From NCBI GenBank assembly GCA_030704615.1, contig CM060731.1, positions 25,418,001 to 25,482,000 on the forward strand: DNA of 64,000 nucleotides. The letters are read 5' to 3'. The notes under the pieces are model-generated. The model made no database searches. It was not told where the DNA came from and saw only the letters and a program-made list of their open reading frames with translations. Source of the stretch: Takakia lepidozioides (Eukaryota > Streptophyta > Takakiopsida > Takakiales > Takakiaceae). The translations under genes and the position numbers were made by a program. Positions 47,608-59,354 of this stretch are shown here, piece after piece. The first letter of the stretch is position 1. The number at the start of each line of letters is the position of its first letter.

Positions 47608-47868
47608 AACAGTTAGTAGCTCAGTTGGTTAAGTGCACTGAGTGCCACCCAGATGATTCTGGGGTCAAATCTTGCTACTGACGGGTGTGGTATGGTTCCT
47701 GGGCGGTGTCCCACTCATTCGCCTCCATGGCGCATAAATGAAAGAGGTTATTTTTTCCTCTCACTACAAAGGGGCCTGATTTGTGAGCTGTCGCTCCCAG
47801 GTGTTTCCCTTTCCTTTAAAAATAAATAAAAATAAAAAGTAAAAATAAAATCTCCTTTTAATTTAATA
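47608..47868 (+). mobile_element. tRNA-derived SINE with A-rich tail
   Basis: An A-box TAGCTCAGTTGGTTAAG (about 47615) is followed by a B-box-like GGGGTCAAATCTTG (about 47660), then an unrelated body and a tail of AAATAA-type repeats (about 47815-47865). This is the standard layout of a plant SINE transcribed by RNA polymerase III and moved by LINE machinery. The anticodon arm does not fold well, so it is not a tRNA gene. Confidence 0.75.
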
Positions 47869-49063
47869 TAAGAGAAAAAAGAACAAGACAGTGGAATCAG
47901 GGGTGGCCACGCAGTCAGAAAAACATTTCTTTCTTCTATTTTATCTGGATGGCCAAGTGGATGACAGTTTACATTCATGCATTCAATGCCTCAACACTTT
48001 TCATCCAAAGAGCTTGTTTCCTTATCCGTGGAGAGATTCTCATGTTCTTGCAGGAAATAGCCTAGGTCTAAGGTATCTATGTAGGTAATCCTCAAAAATT
48101 TGAATTATATTAATGACTATTTCAGTTTATTTATTTATTGATCTTCAAGAACGCAAGTAATGGTGGTCATACAGCGGCACTGGTCGTCCACGCATCCGTC
48201 TACTTCCGTCCACTTCTATCCATCCAAACGTCGTCCGGATCCACTGGTCGTCGACGTACGCCGTCTGTTCATCCAAGGCCGAAGCAAAAGATGGTTTGGC
48301 AGCGAAAAGAAAGGGCCCGCAGATGCCATGCCAACGCAGCACTTGGTGTAGCATTAACAGCCCGGTCAAATTTGATAATGTTGTAAGTGGCAGAGACCCG
48401 TATGTTGGGTATGGGTGGAGCATAGCGACCAATCATCAATGGCATTCATATTTGGAACAAGTCACCCTTTCAACTTTAGAAAATGGGACAAGAATGGATG
48501 AGGATGTATGAAAAATCCTCATTCATAAGTTCAACCTGCAGAGTGATGAACGAGAATAGTATTGATCTCCCCAAGGTTAACTTGGCTACTGACAAAGGAT
48601 AATAATGTGAATGTTGAATGGTAATTGGTGCTGGTAACTAGGTAATAATGCATCAATCCTTCATTACGTTCAGCCAGCTCACTCAAAGGAGGAAGGGACC
48701 CTTGGGCCCCCTTTATTTATTTATTTGTTTATTTATTTTGGTTTTGTTTTGTTTGGGAGAAAGGGACAAAAGCCCATAAATCATAAAGCATTCCTTCACA
48801 TGTTGGGTAAACATCTGCAGACGCTATTAGTGAAGATGGAATTTATTGTACTATTTTGTATTGCAATTTAGAACAAGCATACAGAGCAGTCACTATGCAC
48901 CCCACCTGCTTGCTGGCCCTTCTTGCTGCCTGTCACTGGTGATGCTGCAGATCCTGCTGAACTGCATCCACTCCTTGGTTAGTCCTTGTTTCCAATGCAA
49001 AAATGAAACAGACTGTCGCACTCTAAGCAAATCATCCCAAGGGGGGATGATATGGATAGCAAA
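47869..49063. other. No gene seen
   Basis: Short frames on both strands near 48138-48432 overlap and show nothing recognisable. A TTTATTTATTTG simple repeat lies near 48712-48745. Just before the PPR gene end, a short direct repeat (AAATCATCCCA with GATGATATGGATAGC) occurs twice between about 49030 and 49090. Confidence 0.4.
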
Positions 49064-51181
49064 TCATCCCACGGGAGATGATATGGATAGCGACGACAGT
49101 ATAGACAACAAAGAATCCTGCAAGCTGCCTGCAAATAAAGCAGCAGCATTTTGCGGATCACTGTTGAGAATGTATTTTGCTGCATCTTCTGCTAGATCCA
49201 CATTGTCCTGAACTCTGCAGGCTCCAAGCAAGGCTGCCCACACCGAAGCACCTGGTTCAATTGGCATTTTCTTGATGAAGTCTTGTGCCTCAACCAATCG
49301 CCCTCCACGGCCGATCAGGCCCACCATGCAGCCAAAATGCTCCACAGTAGGAGTCATTTCATGATCTTTACTCATGGAATTATAGTAGTGACGACCTTCA
49401 TCCACCAGACCGACATGACTACATGCAGAGAGCAGACACAAAAAGGTGATACTGTTCGGTTTCAAGCCTTCCTGTTGCATCTGTTCGAATAGTTGCAGGG
49501 CCTCCCTACCACAACCATGCTGAGCATACCCTGCGATCATTGCATTCCATGAAACCACATCTCGTTCACTCATATTGTCAAACACTTGACACGCATCTTT
49601 TATGCTCCCACATTTGGCATACATGTCAACGAGGGCGTTCTCCAAATTAATATATGGCAGAATCCCTGCTTTCATGATGTCAGCATGGATCTCTTTGCCC
49701 TTTTCCAGGGCCGCCAGGCTGGCACATGCCCTGAGAATACAAATGAAGGTGACCTTGTTGGGCGTAACCCCTTCAAGTATCATGTCCCCATACATCTCCA
49801 AAGCCTCCCTACCACACCCATGTTGAGAATATCCCGCGATCATCACACTCCATGAGACCACATCTCGTTTGAGCATATTGTTGAACAATTGACGTGAATC
49901 CTCTATGCCACCACATTTGAAATACATATCAATAAGGGCATTCTGCAGGATGATATCTGGTGCAATTCCACTCTTGCTGATGTCAGCATGGACCACTTTG
50001 CCCTTCTCCAGGGTGCCTAGGCTGGCACAAGCATTGATTACGCAAGTGAAGGTGACTCTGTTGGGCCTCACCCCTTCTAATATCATTTGATCATAGATCT
50101 CCAAAGCCTCCTTGCCACACCCACGCAGAGAATATCCCCCAATCATTGCACTCCATGAGACCACATCTCGTTTAGCCATACTCCTGAAAACTAAACCTGC
50201 ATCCTTGACACTCCCACATTTTGCATACATGTCAACAAGGGTATTCTCGAGAACAATATCTAATGCAGTTCCACTTTTGCCAATATCAGCATGGACCTCT
50301 TTCCCCTTTTCCAGGGCTCCTAGGCTGGCACATGCATTGAGAATGCAGATGAACGTGACCCTGTTGGGGCTCACCCCTTGCTGTTTCATTTGCTCATAGA
50401 TCTTGAAGGCCTTCCCAGTACACCCATGGTTGGCATACCCTGCCATCATTACAGTCCACGTGACCACATCTCGTTTAGACATCGTGTCAAACACTTCGAG
50501 TGCATCCACCATGCTCCCACACTTGGAATACATGTCAACAAGGGAGTTCTCCAGAGTGATGTCTGGCAAAATTCCACTCCTGCTAATGTGAGCGTGAACC
50601 TCTTTGCCCTTTTCCAGGACTCCTAGGCCTGCACATGCAATAAGAATGCAAATGAACGTGACCCTGTTGGGTGTCACGCCTTCCCCGATCATTTGTTCAT
50701 AGATCAAGAAAGACTCCCTACCACACCCATGCTTTGCATATCCTGCCATCATTATAGTCCAGGTGACCACATCCCGTTTAGCCATCTTATCAAAAACTCT
50801 GCGGGCATCCAGCACACTCCCGCACTTGGCATACATGTTAACAAGGGTTTTAAATAGAAAGATGTTTGGCTTGAATCCACTTCCAATAATGTGGGCATGG
50901 ACCTGCTTTCCCTCTGCTAGGGCTTTCATATTAATGCACTCCTGCAAGACACAGACATAAGTATTGGAGTCGGCCCGAATGCCCCCTTGGTTCAAAATGT
51001 GCAGTGCCTCTTTCAGTCTTCCTGCCTTACATAGTGCCTTCACATCTCCACAATCGCCAGAGGAATTGTTATTGAGTACCTCGTTTGGTCCTCCTTTAAA
51101 AGCAGTGGTGAGGGTGGAGGTGCTGCTAATGCTGCCAGTCTGATGTCCCACAAGCAGCTGAACCTGATGCAACCCCGCCAT
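49064..51181 (-). CDS. PPR protein, PLS class, truncated before the DYW domain
   Basis: This intronless frame of 705 codons starts at ATG 51181; the frame is open further upstream, but only to a GTG. The leader phrase [10 protein letters not shown] and the repeats are clearly paralogous to the gene at 3.0-5.3 kb. PPR repeats cover most of the protein. The E region begins (WAALLGACRVQDNVDLAEDA) and breaks off after NSDPQNAAA. The last 20 or so residues, rich in Ser/Leu (LFAGSLQDSLL), have no counterpart in the family, and the stop follows; the remaining E/E+ and the whole DYW domain are missing. It may be a pseudogene by C-terminal loss, or a functional PLS protein that borrows a DYW partner. 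The rest of the frame is free of damage. Confidence 0.9.
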   Translation of the reverse strand: MAGLHQVQLLVGHQTGSISSTSTLTTAFKGGPNEVLNNNSSGDCGDVKALCKAGRLKEALHILNQGGIRADSNTYVCVLQECINMKALAEGKQVHAHIIGSGFKPNIFLFKTLVNMYAKCGSVLDARRVFDKMAKRDVVTWTIMMAGYAKHGCGRESFLIYEQMIGEGVTPNRVTFICILIACAGLGVLEKGKEVHAHISRSGILPDITLENSLVDMYSKCGSMVDALEVFDTMSKRDVVTWTVMMAGYANHGCTGKAFKIYEQMKQQGVSPNRVTFICILNACASLGALEKGKEVHADIGKSGTALDIVLENTLVDMYAKCGSVKDAGLVFRSMAKRDVVSWSAMIGGYSLRGCGKEALEIYDQMILEGVRPNRVTFTCVINACASLGTLEKGKVVHADISKSGIAPDIILQNALIDMYFKCGGIEDSRQLFNNMLKRDVVSWSVMIAGYSQHGCGREALEMYGDMILEGVTPNKVTFICILRACASLAALEKGKEIHADIMKAGILPYINLENALVDMYAKCGSIKDACQVFDNMSERDVVSWNAMIAGYAQHGCGREALQLFEQMQQEGLKPNSITFLCLLSACSHVGLVDEGRHYYNSMSKDHEMTPTVEHFGCMVGLIGRGGRLVEAQDFIKKMPIEPGASVWAALLGACRVQDNVDLAEDAAKYILNSDPQNAAALFAGSLQDSLLSILSSLSISSPVG

Positions 51182-52358
51182 CCTACAGCACCCTGAGTTA
51201 CTAACCTTTACACTCAAGGTCACAAAACATATCCAGAACCTTCAACCAAAGATGTCAGGCACCTTCCAAAAAACAGGATACAATGGTACAGCAGTTAGAA
51301 CAACCCTATCCATTTGAGTTGGAACCCCTAAATCATCACTAAAGCAATACCTGTTGTAGTTTTCGCCTTGAGCTTCATATCGTACACCCACCGCAGAATC
51401 ATCACCAGATTGTGCTCCACCTTGCATGATGACAGACAGCTCTGCTATTCCCCAATGAGCGTTTGACCAACACCTCATCAACAAGACCTCATTTGGCATG
51501 GAGTCTGCTAATCTTGAAACTTTCTGGAAAACCCACTAGTAGGCATCCACGGTGGGGGACTGGGAACTACCAGTCCCTATCTGGAAGACTGTGGGAGCGC
51601 ACCCTGAACTTACCCAATGCCCTTAGAAGAGAGGGAGATAGAGCTGCAGACAAGTAATTGGGCTGCAAGCTTCTATATTCACGGAGGACCAAGAATGTCT
51701 CCCCAAAGAACTGCAGTTTTATCGTGATATTGGCTGGTTTCCATGTCCGCCCGACGTGAAGGTCCATAAGTTCTCGTCTGATGCAACTATTGCGGTCCTT
51801 TTTGGATCCAATTTCCAACCCCTCCGAATTTGTTGGCAGTAGGAAACCAACGGAGCGCTCAAGCCGAAAGAACAAATCAACCTCAGAATCTTCCAACATA
51901 TGCAACCTTCAACGCGACAGACATTAGTTTTCCGTTCAAATTCTCTTAAGGCTTACGACGGACTTGGTCACCCTTCGGGCATGATTCGTTGAACAAATCC
52001 GATGAAAAACTAATTTGACTCTGCCTGGCTGCTGTGTCGTACACGTTTGTTGTTGATTCTGAAGGCTTCAGAGATTTGCAACCCGGAATCTTGCTTGAAA
52101 GACCGAGCCAGAGCCTGAGTGTTGATGTTTGAATATCCTTCCAGCTCAACGGGGAATATGGGACATGGGACATGGGACACAGGCTCGCCCGATGTTTCAG
52201 CGGGTGCGTAAACCAAAGTCGACAATCTCTCGGGATGTCCGAGAATGTGGACGTCCGCCGGCCGAGTCTAAGGACATCCATCATCCATCCATGTAACTGA
52301 GTCGTTCGTTGAGCGGGGGTATGAATAGGAGTGAGAGGGTGGTCTGGGAGGCGGGGCG
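51182..52358. other. Divergent intergenic region between the PPR gene and the transporter gene
   Basis: The PPR gene (-) and the transporter gene (+) point away from each other, so this 1.2 kb holds both promoters. A minus-strand frame of about 110 codons (51567-51899) looks protein-like but has no recognisable domain. Confidence 0.5.
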
Positions 52359-55300
52359 ATGGTGGAGGCAGCAGCCATGCCGGCCTTCGGGCAGCGCGTG
52401 CGCGAGAGCACGGTTGCCAAGTTAGGGATTTGCATCACCGGCGTGGTGTCCTTGCTTGTCGTCTATGGCCTCATGCAGGTGCGCTCTCGATTTTCGTTTC
52501 ATGCCTTGTGTGTCTAGAGAGGGGGAGAGAGGGAGGTGTTCTTGCAAGTGAGCTCGATCTCGTGAATTATGGTCGAAGAGAGTGTGGGGTGGAGAGTTTG
52601 TAAGTTTCGTTGAAACGCACTTTACTTCGTGGCATTCAGAAACTTCTCGAGTGTCACACACGTTTCCATTATGCTTGGTAGTCACCTGTTTGGATGCGTA
52701 AGATCTCGAAATAGATTTCGTGCATTCTGCATTTTGAATCCAAACGTCAGATCCTGGAGTATAGGTCTGGATCAGGGGGCAGAAAGATATTGGATGTAAG
52801 ACCTGTGATTTGAATTGTTGTGGATGAATTGATTTGATATACGCATCAAAAGTGCACGGGGCGGATTTGAGATAGTTCGTTCATTTTCCCAGTAGGCTAT
52901 TTGGAATATCACCAGGACTTTTGTGTCTTTGGAGGAAGAAGAAACAGTTTACCATTGCGTCACTGCAATTTAGCTGATTTAGCCGGAGGTCTTCACTTGA
53001 TGCTAAGCAACTGGCTACGGAATAATTTGTCTGCCGAAATTCATTTGAGCCTGTGCAATTCGAGGCCTGTTTGTCCGTTGTATGTTCCTCCTGCTCGTGT
53101 GTGCCTGGGGATGGAGAGATGTGTCTGAACCCGTCCAGGCATGAATGTTGTCGATCATTTACCTTGATGGTGTACGCGCTCCAGTTTCCAAATCCTCCCT
53201 TGGCCATTTTTGTGGTTTATGGCATGACGGTTAGATTCACAGGCCTGATAATGAGATCTTGCACAGCTGACAACGATCTGGTGCCAGAATTCAGTCAGAA
53301 AGAGCCTCTTGGATAGCATAGCAGAAAGTGTGGTCTTGATTTCAGCGCTGCTACTGCAGCCCTTAGTAACCATAAACAAGGTGATGCATGGAGATGTAAT
53401 TGCACTATGTGAGGACCTAGGGGATGTATTGTGAAAAGAGAGGTGATATGAGAACAAATCTTTACTTGGTAGTTCAAAATCGAAGTGCTGACGGTGTTGG
53501 TGTGAACTGCTGCAGGAAAAGATCATGCGGGCACCATACGGGGAGGAGAAAGAGTACTTCAAGTACTCTCTGTTTATAGTCTTTTGCAACCGTCTTTTAA
53601 CCTGTATTGTTTGTGTATTAGTCATTTTGGTACGTTGCCCCTCTTTTACACCTCCATTTTGATCACTTGTTTTGGTAAGGTTCAGTACTATGCTGGAAAC
53701 TTGGTGTTCTTCGATCTGAGATCCAAGCACAAATTTTTTGACAAGGACATAAGGAAATAGGAAGGGCCATGGAACTGAATTGGTTGGTAATCCTGATACT
53801 TGTGAAACACAGGTGCGAAGAGGAGAGATGTGGCCAGTTGCACCATTGTACAAATATGGAGCTGTCTCTGTCTCTAATGTCTTGGCTACTATGTGCCAAT
53901 ATGAGGCAAGGCGATCCCCTGGCCTCCTAGCAATGCATTCCCTCTCCCTTTGCCTGATTTTTCAATATCGGAATGTCTCCCCTGCTCTTCTATTATATAT
54001 CTGTCCGCTCTCAGATAGCAGTAGCGTTGCCAAATCCAACATCACGCTTCTAGTATGATGTCAATGCTGCTAAATCCTCTCAAATTTCAATGTCAGCAGC
54101 TTTCACAAGGAATAGTAAAGGGATGAGTCATGAATGAGTACACACATATTTCTATTTCTCTTGTGTGCTCTCATTTTGGATTGTATTAATGCAGGCATTG
54201 AAGTATGTGAGCTTTCCAGTGCAGACACTTGCAAAGTGTGCAAAAATGATACCTGTAATGGTGAGCATGGCTTAATTTAAATTAGCGAGAGAGAATGTGA
54301 TTCTTACGTTTCCAAGTTAGTTCAGGCATCATCCTTTTTGTTATGGAATCCTATGAGTGGATAAGCTCTGGCCCATCCTTGTCTCCATCTGTCCTCCCAC
54401 CTCGCATTTCTTCTCTGTACAGCCGCACTTGGGGTCTGTACTACAAGGCTATTACAAGCAAAGTGAACAAGTACATCTTTTGTATAATAACTCTCCCTTC
54501 TCTTTTTCTGGCGGGGGTGTTTGCTCTCCCTAGCGTCACATCTCTTCTTCCGTCAGCAAGTTTCGCCCACTGCACTCAAGATTTAGACTATCATGTTGGT
54601 GAGCATCGACGATAATTTCATCTCATTCCAGTGATTATATCCATTAGAATGTGAGCAGTAAATTCTAGCAAAATTCCTTTTCAACTTGTTTTGAGGCCTG
54701 GTGTTTACATGGGGTGGCAGGTATGGGGCACTTTCATAATGCAGAAGAGGTACAGTAGTCGGGACTATTTGGTGGCGCTATGTGTGACAGCAGGCTGCAC
54801 TATATTCTTTCTAACTGCAGTATGACCATGTACTTCTTTTCTCTCCGGTGTTCCTCATGCACTGGCAGCTCTTTAATCTTTCAATATCTTTGTACCCTGC
54901 ATAGTCTGGTGTTTGAGCAATAATTGGGAATGCCAAGTTCAAAGCATTTACCTTCTCCAATGCTGAGATTGAGTTGATATCGGTGAAATGCCTATTGGAC
55001 AATTGAGGATTGAACAAAGATCTGGACAGCCTTCATTTCTTTTATATTCTCCATCCACTGGGTACCCTGAAGCATCGAAGCCAATCTGACTGTGTGGACG
55101 GCCTATCATCCAGCACAGCCAGGATTCTTTGAAAATGTTGCCGACAATATGGGCACTCCACCCTAATATGTTTTGGTCTATGGTGTGGGTATGCAGATTA
55201 CGCCAGTGGCAGTACCCTACAACCAGGAAGAAAGCAGTCTCTGGGGCGTTGTTCTCATGATTGGCTACCTTGGGTACCTCTATTCTCCTGTCCAATTGTA

Positions 55301-57729
55301 TTGACAGCTGACGTGGAATATCTGGTTGTAGAACTATCTTTTCTTGTGTCAGCTTCACTGTGGGCTCTGAGTATGGGAAGTTTATGATGTAAAAGCGTTC
55401 ATGCTGCCACTGAGGTTTGGTCATCAGGCTGAGTGGACATTTATGCTAAATTGTGAACAGAAGGTCCCAAAGAGCAGACCCAGATGTATATCGGAGGTTT
55501 CATGCTGTACAAATCTGGGTGTCAGCATGGTCCTACCAAACTGGATACCTGGTAGAAGAATGATGCAACAGAATCATGCCTTTGCAGCACCGTAGGATAA
55601 AATGTGCCTCCTGGCCAGGTCAAGGGTGCACTGCATATAACGTGCTGCTGACGCTTTTCTTCTTTTACTTAGTTGGTGCGAAATTCCTTGTCACTGTTCT
55701 CAGTTGATTTGAGCGAATGATAGGAGGTTGATGACCTCAGCTAGGAGAATGGCCCAGATACTGATGCTACCCAAGCTGTAGTAATGCCCCACTCTGTTTA
55801 TTGGTTGGATGATTGCAGGTTTGATGGGTTTACAAGTACGTTCCAAGACAAGTTGTTCAAGGGCTACAACATGGAAATCTTCAACCAGATCCTCTATGTC
55901 ACCATCTGTTCTTGTGTCCTCAGTGTAATTGGTAGAGCTCTTTGATGTGTCTCTCTCCCCTCCTTGTTGTCTCTTCATAAATTAAGCACAGCATTGTGGC
56001 AAGGATGAGCTTTGATGCCCACTCTGCCTTGTTGTATGAACTCGACTAAGAACAGTTTATTTTGTCTGAAGGGGGAGGATGGTTACCATTAGCTGATGTA
56101 TTAGTGGTGTGTTGGGGGGGATGACAGGGCTACTTACTCAAGGGCAGTGGTTGCTGGCAATGCAGTTTGTGGTCCGCCACCCCGACTGTCTCTTTGACAT
56201 CATGCTTCTCTCCCTGGTACACATTTCAGCACTGGTCAGATTGTGGTATTTTTGCAATTAGGCTATGTCTGGTTAGCTTTAAGTGGAGAGCCCAGCAGTT
56301 AGGACACTGGCACTCTACTGTAGGTTGCCCTGAGATGAAATCCTTTAGTGGTCCCTGTTGGAGGTGTTGCTTTGTGGTCTAGCCAACCAGGTGCAATTGT
56401 TTCTCTTTACTGCACAAGGTAATAGCTTCTGCATTACTAGGGGAGAATCAGGCACCACATATGTCCCTGCTGCATAGTAATCGGTCAATAGTACTTGCCC
56501 AGCTCTTAAAACAAGAGGTGCACTCATCTGGAGAAGGTAGCTCTGGTCCATATCTTCTGATACTTCTTATGTCAAAAATAGTTTAATCAATATTCGAGTA
56601 GATTTTCCATTCTCCATTCTTAACGTTGGATGGTGGTGGGCAGACAGCTACAACCAGCCAGTTCTTTATCTCCTACACCATACGCACATTTGGCGCGCTC
56701 TTGTTCGCCACAATCATGACGACAAGACAGGTGCTCTTTTGTCTCTTCCTGGTGCAGTGTACTGTAGTGGAGAACAGAAAGAGTTGCATAAGCTTCTCCG
56801 CTTTGCTATTTGAGGCTTACAGCCACAATGCACTTGGAAAGAGGTCCATACTGACATCATCAAAGGCTGGAATTGCCCAAAATATTCTTTCATGCAAGTG
56901 GCTCCCATTCCCAAGGAAATCTCCTCTACGAGCTGCCCCCTCCTCTCTTTCCTCCCCTAGGTTACATGGAACCTTAAGACTCCCAGTAAGCATCATATAT
57001 TATGATGTCTGGGGGCCTGGGTGCTCATTATAGTATGCTTGTTGTAGCTAGTTTGGATGGAGAGAATCTCCTCAGAAGACGTTGTCTGCCACAGCCTTGT
57101 GCCATAGATCCCGCGCCCAGCTTGGACGGAACAAAAGAGAACAGACACTACCTTTGTGAGGGGCTCACTCCAGTAGACTGACCTTGATATAAACAATTAG
57201 TTCGGGTTTTCCAGATTTCCTCCAGAAAGTCCTTCCCACGAGCATCAATCTGCTGTATATGAGCTGCCCAGCCATTAGACCCCAGCAGGGTCACTGCTCA
57301 ACCTCAAGATTTTGAAAGTTGGTGAACAGAGGTGCAGGGACTAAGGTCTTGATGGTCCTCAAGAGGGTCGCTCTCTGATGAGAACACCTGGGACTTTGTA
57401 TCAGAAAATGGAATCTTCAGGCTGCCCGGACATCGGGCATTGACAATCTCCCTTTCCTCTCTGCATCTGTTTATTGTTTAAAGTTAGATTCCACGCCCTG
57501 AGTTGAAATTCAGTCTGGTGCCAAGGGTAGGTAGGCCCTTCAGATCAGGGATGGAGAGGACATACTCATAACACATTGTTTGCTGTGGCGTTGTGGCCAT
57601 AGACCCTGTGCCCAGTTTGGGCAGAACAAGAGGGAACTCAGGAATGGAGAGAATGTACTCATGAGACTTTGTTTGCTGTAGCCTTGTGGCCATAGGCCCC
57701 ATGCCCAGTTTGGTCGGAAGTCAGGGATG

Positions 57730-57760
<31 letters not shown>

Positions 57761-58735
57761 AGAAAATGGGTGATATATTTGTTGGAGTTAGGATGAAGCA
57801 AGGCTAGAGGGTGGAGAGGGTTAGATAGTTATGTGCCTTCAACAATAAAGCTAATTTTGTACTTGCAGATATCCAAGAATTTCTGTACAAGAGATGGCCT
57901 CACTGACTGTTCCCTGTGAATTTTGCTATGACTTAGCTTGAGGCCATACTTGTGGTGCTCCGAGTGGGAATTGAGCCCTCAGCTGGCTAATTCAGAGTTT
58001 CCAGAGCAGTCATGTACAGTTGACAACAATTTGGTCACATGGAAATTGACTGATGTATAGGCCAGTGCTGCCATCATACAAAAAAGAATTAGCTTCCTTA
58101 GCCCCCAATCCAACACACATGTGGCTCATTAGCAGTCACAGAGGAGGAACAAATAGAATTTAGTGTGAGAGAAACTTTAAAGAAGTAGCTTAAAAATGAG
58201 GGAGCGATAGAGAAACAAGGGATGTTGACCAAATGTCATTGTGTGTGGGAGGGTGCAGCTCATCAGCATAATGCTGTCATGTATATGGTTTTCACATCCC
58301 CTAAGTCTCCGACAGTGGACTGGAGCGGTGCACTCCTTTACCTTTTCTTTTTCTTGATCCAATCAACCTCTGAACTACACAGATCTGCTAGAAATCACTG
58401 CAGTCATCCTCCTTGCTGTACTGTCCCGTTTCTGCTCTGCACCAATTTGTCACACAACCAGGAGGGGTATGAGTTTAAATGGATTTTACATTGCGACAAC
58501 AGATGCATCCAATGTGCTGGAGATGCCTTATTTAGTTGCTAGTACCCAAAAATTTGGGTTTGAACGAAGCGAAATGACTCGTATCATAAAATCTTCCTGG
58601 TTTACCTGAGGAATTATCATCAAGCAGCCACCTCCTAACAGAAGCAATCTTTTTATATCATAGATCCCACCTCTAAAAAGAGACAGTACCTGCAAGGGGA
58701 AGAGGCTCTTATTTACCCTACTTCGGTTGGCATCA

Positions 58736-58768
<33 letters not shown>

Positions 58769-59030
58769 ATGGAGATGGCTCTAAGCAAATTCTTGTCAAG
58801 TGGTGAGATTGTGGTTTGGATGTTTTCTGCTTTTATGTTGTGGACAGGCCCTGGTGTTCGGCGCTCTCTACAGCAAGTCATATTTTAATTCTAAAAACCT
58901 TACCAATAGTGCAGAGCGGTTGATTCTCCAGGCCCCAAAAGGAAGTAATGGGGTTGAACATTTGGCTCTTCACAAGGGGGGCAATGATGAGTTGGAAGGT
59001 GACAAGTTCACTATAAGAACAGCCAGTTGA
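52359..59030 (+). CDS. UDP-galactose/UDP-glucose transporter, UTR5/SLC35B1-like
   Basis: Eleven exons: 52359-52478, 53516-53629, 53813-53905, 54195-54260, 54721-54819, 55197-55273, 55819-55931, 56128-56216, 56644-56730, 58259-58327 and 58848-59030. They join without frame error into 369 residues. Conserved phrases of the Arabidopsis UTR5 family appear in order: EKIMRAPYGEEKEYFKYSLF, CQYEALKYVSFPVQTLAKCA, MIPVMVWGTFIMQKRY, GFDGFTSTFQDKLFKGYNME, TSQFFISYTIRTFGALLFAT, SCIWFSHPLSLRQW and LVFGALYSKSYF. The protein is a multi-span carrier that moves nucleotide sugars into the ER or Golgi lumen for glycan synthesis and ER quality control. Intron 3 (53906-54194) starts with GC rather than GT; the others are GT-AG. 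Intron 9 (56731-58258) holds repeats. Substrate is inferred from the family. Confidence 0.95.
57050..57720 (+). repeat. Repeat cluster in intron 9 of the transporter gene
   Basis: The block 57075-57390 matches the intron repeat at 43262-43600. Its leading 90 bases (TTGTTTGCTGT, CCTTGTGGCCATAG, TGCCCAGTTTGG) occur again twice at about 57545-57635 and 57640-57720, giving three partial copies. A GA dinucleotide run follows at about 57727-57756. Confidence 0.75.
58736..58768 (+). repeat. TG/GA microsatellite
   Basis: About ten TG units pass directly into a GA run in intron 10 of the transporter gene. Confidence 0.9.
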
Positions 59031-59354
59031 CATGCATTGACTGTGAACACTTTCAAGTGACAAGAAGTTGAAAAGTGTATGTTACCTTGTCGGTTTTACT
59101 TGCACTCAATTTGGGGATAATGCTGTACTTCTTTGGCAGATCACCTTGCAAGGTATTGAGACAGGAGGCAGTCATCAGGCCTTTAGGCATTGATTCATTT
59201 TTAGGAGAAAACTGCGTTGATGTCGTTTGATACAAATTTGCCAGTGGATACCTGGGAATTAACCCTGGTAGGTTGTCCTTGCAACTTGGTATTGACTACT
59301 GACAGTGAAACAGGCCTGTAGGCATTGCGTTATTTTTATGAGAAAACTTCATAA

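Noticed and set aside
47608-47690. Possible tRNA gene
   Set aside because: A and B boxes are present, but the cloverleaf and acceptor stem do not form, and a SINE body and tail follow.
53155-53853. Open frame of 232 codons on the minus strand
   Set aside because: It overlaps exons 2 and 3 of the transporter gene in antisense and has no domain; it is a shadow frame.
56270-56345. A third tRNA-like SINE head in the transporter intron
   Set aside because: The A-box-like GAGCCCAGCAGTTAGG is suggestive, but the B box is poor and no tail or flanking repeat is seen.
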